Below, piece by piece: positions 34,371-37,121 of a stretch of DNA of 37,121 bases. Source of the DNA: Acidobacteriota bacterium (GTDB lineage Bacteria > Acidobacteriota > Terriglobia > Terriglobales > Acidobacteriaceae); contig JAEYQK010000027.1 in the NCBI GenBank assembly GCA_023410055.1, forward strand, positions 1 through 37,121, given 5' to 3'. How positions within the stretch are numbered: the first letter of the stretch is position 1; every line of letters starts with the position of its first letter. A program made the translations under genes and the position numbers. The notes under the pieces were generated by a model. That model did no database searches. It saw only the letters and a program-made list of their open reading frames with translations, and was not told the origin of the DNA.

Positions 34371-35151
34371 TCGTTTGGGCGACGCCCATTCTTTCGAGCA
34401 GCTTCTCGCGACAGGCGCGGCTGACGCGCAACAAACGCTGGTCCCGAATCACGACAGATGATTCGCCCAAGTCGTTCGTTTCGATCCCGGTGACGCGGTC
34501 CAGGTTCACAATTGTGGAACGATGAATTCGACAAAAGTACCTGGAATCCAGCATGGCTTCGAGCCGGGCCATCGTCTCGTGTAGTATGTAGATTTTTTCT
34601 CCTACGTGTATGCAGGCGTAGTCGCGGGCGGCTTCGACCCAATCAATCTCATCGATTTTCAAAAACGTGATACGGCCAGCGTCGCGGACGATGATCCGTC
34701 CTGAAGTGGTCGCCAAGGGCTGCTCGCGACCGTCGAGGTGGGCAAGAAGCCTCTCCAGCTTTCTTCCGATTTCTCCGGATCGCCGCCGGGACAGATCATC
34801 AAGGGCGCGATCCAAGGCTTGCTGAAATCGAGCAGGAGGAAATGGTTTCAGCAGGTAGTCGAGCGCATTCACCTCAAAGGCTGCAATGGCGTACTTGTCA
34901 TACGCGGTCACAAAAATCACTTCAGGGCGCTCGCTGGGATCGAGCTGACTCAGGACGCCGAAACCATCCAGTTCAGGCATTTGTATATCAAGAAAAACCA
35001 GCTCAGGATGCAACTGCCGAATTGCGGCAAGAGCTTCGACGCCGTTTTCGCACTCTCCTGCAATCTCGATTTCGTGCCGCTCCTTCAGGAACTCACGGAT
35101 CATCCCTCGGGCCAAAGCTTCGTCGTCGACGATCAGCGCTTGGATCCTCAC
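34366..35151 (-). CDS. LytTR-type response regulator
   Basis: This 261-residue cytoplasmic regulator starts at GTG 35151, whose GTGA overlaps the stop of the kinase gene. The receiver domain (1-120) has Asp9/Asp10, the phosphoacceptor Asp55 in VFLDIQMPE, the switch Thr in FVTAYDKYAI, and Lys in LLKPFPP. The C-terminal LytTR DNA-binding domain (about 155-255) has RIIVRDAGRITFLKIDEIDWVEAARDYACIHVG, then RLEAMLDSRYFCRIHRSTIVNLDRV. It is paired with the adjacent LytS-like kinase. The closest downstream cluster on the same strand is gadB, 750 bp away, so control of the acid-resistance genes is possible but not shown. Confidence 0.93.
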   Translation of the reverse strand: MRIQALIVDDEALARGMIREFLKERHEIEIAGECENGVEALAAIRQLHPELVFLDIQMPELDGFGVLSQLDPSERPEVIFVTAYDKYAIAAFEVNALDYLLKPFPPARFQQALDRALDDLSRRRSGEIGRKLERLLAHLDGREQPLATTSGRIIVRDAGRITFLKIDEIDWVEAARDYACIHVGEKIYILHETMARLEAMLDSRYFCRIHRSTIVNLDRVTGIETNDLGESSVVIRDQRLLRVSRACREKLLERMGVAQTK

Positions 35152-36314
35152 CGGGCAGGCACCTCTTCGTTTAGGACTTCCGCCGGAGAGAAGCGTACTT
35201 CGGGCATCGGGAGTACGATTTCAACAACGGCCCCACCTTCGGGAACGGGCCGAAGTTCAACGTGCTGTCGCTCTCCATACAAAAGCTGCAACCGCTGACG
35301 TGTATTCTTCAGACCAACTCGCTCGCGGAGCGCCCCCGCCGAAAACTCGCCTCCGTCATTCTTCACCAGGAGGTGCATGCTTTCATCCTCCTCCCAAGCG
35401 CGAACTTCAATTGCACCTGCGGAAGCATGGCGCTCGACCCCGTGCTTAATGGCATTCTCGACCAGCGGTTGGAGCAGAAGATACGGCACTTCCGCGGACA
35501 GTAGTTCAGCCGGCACGTCCACCGAGACATTCAATCTTCCTCCGAATCGAACGCGCTGGATGTCTGTGTATAGGCGGAGCAAGTCCAGCTCTTCTTTCAG
35601 CGAAACGCGTTGAATATCGGCGTGTTCGAGGACAACCCTAAGGAAATCGCTCAGGCGGGACAACATTTCCAGAGCCAACCGGTTCTCGCTCTTGAGAATG
35701 AGCGCGGCGATTGCATGGAGCGTATTGAACAAGAAATGAGGATGAATCTGCGACTTGAGCGTGTCCAGGCGAGCTTCGGCTAATCGCGCTTCCATCTGTG
35801 AGGCTTGCAGGGCAAGGTCGGCCGCTTCGCGCCGCAGCCACACCGCTTGCGCTACCGCCACCGTGGCCGCGTAAAGCAGCAGGTCGAGGTGCCAGCGCAT
35901 GAAGACAGTTGAAATCAGCAAGTTCGATAGAGGCGGGCGCGCGCCTAACGAACGGGCAAGGAGGAACACTTCAATCACCTCTCCGCCGATCTGGACCGCC
36001 ACGGTGAGCAGAACTCCACCGGCGTGATACAACCATACGCGACGGTTAGCGCTTGCCGAGACCCGATGTCTCCTGGCGAAAGCCACCACGCAAGGCGTGA
36101 TCAGGCCCCACATGGTCCAGCCAAGTTCCCAACTGATGAACTCCAGCCAGTTTGCCGGATCACGGGAATGAATCTTGCGAGATAACCCGTCCTGCAGGAC
36201 AAGAAGGCCCGATATCAGCGTCCAACCGGTGATTGACAGCAGCCACAAACGCGCGGTCTGGCTCGGGGACTGAGCGGAAAGTGGTGAGCAACCCTTCGCT
36301 GATGTTCGCGGCAT
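35148..36314 (-). CDS. LytS-like sensor histidine kinase
   Basis: This protein has about 388 residues from ATG 36314 (GAGG, 5-nt spacing). The frame is open 30 codons further, without a better ribosome-binding site. The N-terminal third has four hydrophobic segments (LWLLSITGWTLISGLLVL; LGWTMWGLITPCVVAFA; LYHAGGVLLTVAVQI; LLLYAATVAVAQAVWL), a membrane sensor with little periplasmic sequence. A short coiled coil (LQASQMEARLAEARLDTLKSQ) leads to the His_kinase block IHPHFLFNTLHAI, with phosphoacceptor His near 193. The ATPase domain has QPLVENAIKHGVE and VGLKNTRQRLQLLYG. It overlaps the response-regulator start, forming a classical two-gene operon. The signal is unknown. Confidence 0.92.
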   Translation of the reverse strand: MPRTSAKGCSPLSAQSPSQTARLWLLSITGWTLISGLLVLQDGLSRKIHSRDPANWLEFISWELGWTMWGLITPCVVAFARRHRVSASANRRVWLYHAGGVLLTVAVQIGGEVIEVFLLARSLGARPPLSNLLISTVFMRWHLDLLLYAATVAVAQAVWLRREAADLALQASQMEARLAEARLDTLKSQIHPHFLFNTLHAIAALILKSENRLALEMLSRLSDFLRVVLEHADIQRVSLKEELDLLRLYTDIQRVRFGGRLNVSVDVPAELLSAEVPYLLLQPLVENAIKHGVERHASAGAIEVRAWEEDESMHLLVKNDGGEFSAGALRERVGLKNTRQRLQLLYGERQHVELRPVPEGGAVVEIVLPMPEVRFSPAEVLNEEVPAR

Positions 36315-36805
36315 GGCAGCCTCATATTCTCCACAGCCTAAACTACCAGCTACATGCATTGCGTCAAGAGCTATTCCTACCGCCGCAGTTCTTGGCTCGT
36401 TCATTTGTTTCCGCCGCTACGAAACCACTTATGTAGCTGCATGACATCAAAGCGTCTGCACCAGGGAGCATTCGCGCTTCTGCTCGCCCCCTTAGGGAGG
36501 GTTGCCGGGCGGCTCTTCTTTGGTTCCCGCTACTCGGCGACAAGAACTCCAACGTGCGCTGCATTAACCGACGCGAGAGTAGGTTGTGTCCACGCGATCG
36601 GCAACCGCAGAGTCTCGTGCGCACGCGCTGAACGCGACGGCAATCGGTCGATGTATGCCGCATCTTGCCGAAGATTATCCGCAGTTAGTCGAAACGTTGA
36701 GCCCGAATTACACGCGCGTGATTAGCCTGTGGTCAGGAGAAGATTTCCGGAGGTGTCGTGATTCCGGTTTCAGCTCCGATTTATTGCTGACCGAGGTATT
36801 CATCG
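36315..36805. other. Gene-free gap with divergent promoters
   Basis: This 491-bp gap lies between the leftward kinase and the rightward gene at 36806. A 130-codon frame runs through it (36586-36978) but overlaps the signal peptide region of the next gene in another frame and has no ribosome-binding site. The only feature I note is a 10-bp palindrome CACGCGCGTG (36711-36720). Confidence 0.4.
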
Positions 36806-37121
36806 ATGAACCGTACTGTTGCCATATTGTCGAGAACCGTCGTTACAGGTTCGCGTGTTGCGAAGCTGTCCTGTTCGCTCGCGGCCCTGCTTGTGTTTCT
36901 GCTGATCGGCTCCAATATCTCAGCACAGAATCCGCAGACAGCTCCTCCTACCCAGGAACAACTTGCAAAGAGATATAACAGCCTCTATCAAGATCCTAAT
37001 CAGGCCCGCTTCTCGACAGAGCCAAATGAGTTGCTTGTGGTTGCTACAAAAGACGTGAAGCCCGGCACGGCACTGGATGTGTCGATGGGACAAGGACGCA
37101 ACGCAGTGTATCTTGCCGGCA
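36806..37121 (+). CDS. Exported methyltransferase-like protein (3' truncated by window)
   Basis: This gene runs off the right end; 105 codons are visible. GAGGT lies 8 nt before the ATG. The N-terminus MNRTVAILSRTVVTGSRVAKLSCSLAALLVFLLIGSNISAQ is a signal peptide with a likely cut after SA-Q or nearby. Following a Pro/Gln-rich stretch and RYNSLYQDPNQARFSTEPNELLVVATKDVKPG comes ALDVSMGQGRNAVYLAG. This is the motif I of class I SAM-dependent methyltransferases (D-x-x-x-GxGRNA). A methyltransferase fold behind a signal peptide is unexpected because SAM is cytoplasmic. The rest of the domain lies outside the window. Confidence 0.75.
   Translation, partial: MNRTVAILSRTVVTGSRVAKLSCSLAALLVFLLIGSNISAQNPQTAPPTQEQLAKRYNSLYQDPNQARFSTEPNELLVVATKDVKPGTALDVSMGQGRNAVYLAG

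Noticed and set aside
36586..36978. 130-codon rightward frame before and across the exported methyltransferase-like gene
   Set aside because: There is no ribosome-binding site. The overlapping frame from 36806 has a ribosome-binding site, a signal peptide and a recognisable motif.

Overview
The window looks like chromosomal DNA of an acidobacterium (Terriglobia/Koribacter-like). This is an inference from the moderately high GC content, the style of the conserved proteins, and the intergenic hairpin repeats; no taxonomic marker was searched. Both ends are cut inside genes: the C-terminus of Lon protease on the left and the N-terminus of an exported methyltransferase-like protein on the right.

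Positions 1-15904 are ordinary core genome: lon (3' end), a permuted aconitase-family hydratase, a 7Fe ferredoxin, a tandem PilZ protein, recO, glyQ-glyS, ppdK, a small membrane protein, a methyltransferase, a 4Fe-4S protein, an exported DUF4097 protein, a short Cys4 protein and a conserved hypothetical. Several gaps in this part hold GC-rich double-hairpin repeats.

Positions 16156-26442 hold a tRNA-Glu(TTC) gene and an integrated element of about 10.2 kb. Its boundaries are a perfect 47-bp direct repeat of the tRNA 3' half (16188-16234 and 26396-26442). A tyrosine integrase lies just inside the right end. Paired TGCTAAA motifs, spaced 11 bp apart, occur inside both ends and look like integrase arm sites. 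The rightward gene block encodes an excisionase-like HTH protein, two winged-helix proteins, an unknown, an S49 (prohead-protease type) peptidase, a coiled-coil protein, a Nu1-like HTH protein, an 896-aa tape-measure-like protein and a small membrane protein. I see no large terminase, portal, major capsid, lysis or CI-type repressor gene. The element is therefore either a decayed prophage or, more interestingly, a compact phage satellite of unusual composition.

Positions 26866-33610 form a leftward five-gene cluster: glutamate decarboxylase (gadB), a GadC-like antiporter, glutaminase, a second APC permease and an OprB-like porin. Together these would take up glutamine or glutamate, deaminate glutamine to glutamate plus ammonia, decarboxylate glutamate with proton consumption, and export GABA. 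This is a glutamine/glutamate-dependent acid-resistance system. A LytS/LytTR-type two-component pair lies upstream on the same strand (34366-36314), separated by a gene-free gap of about 0.75 kb. A partial exported methyltransferase-like gene ends the window.
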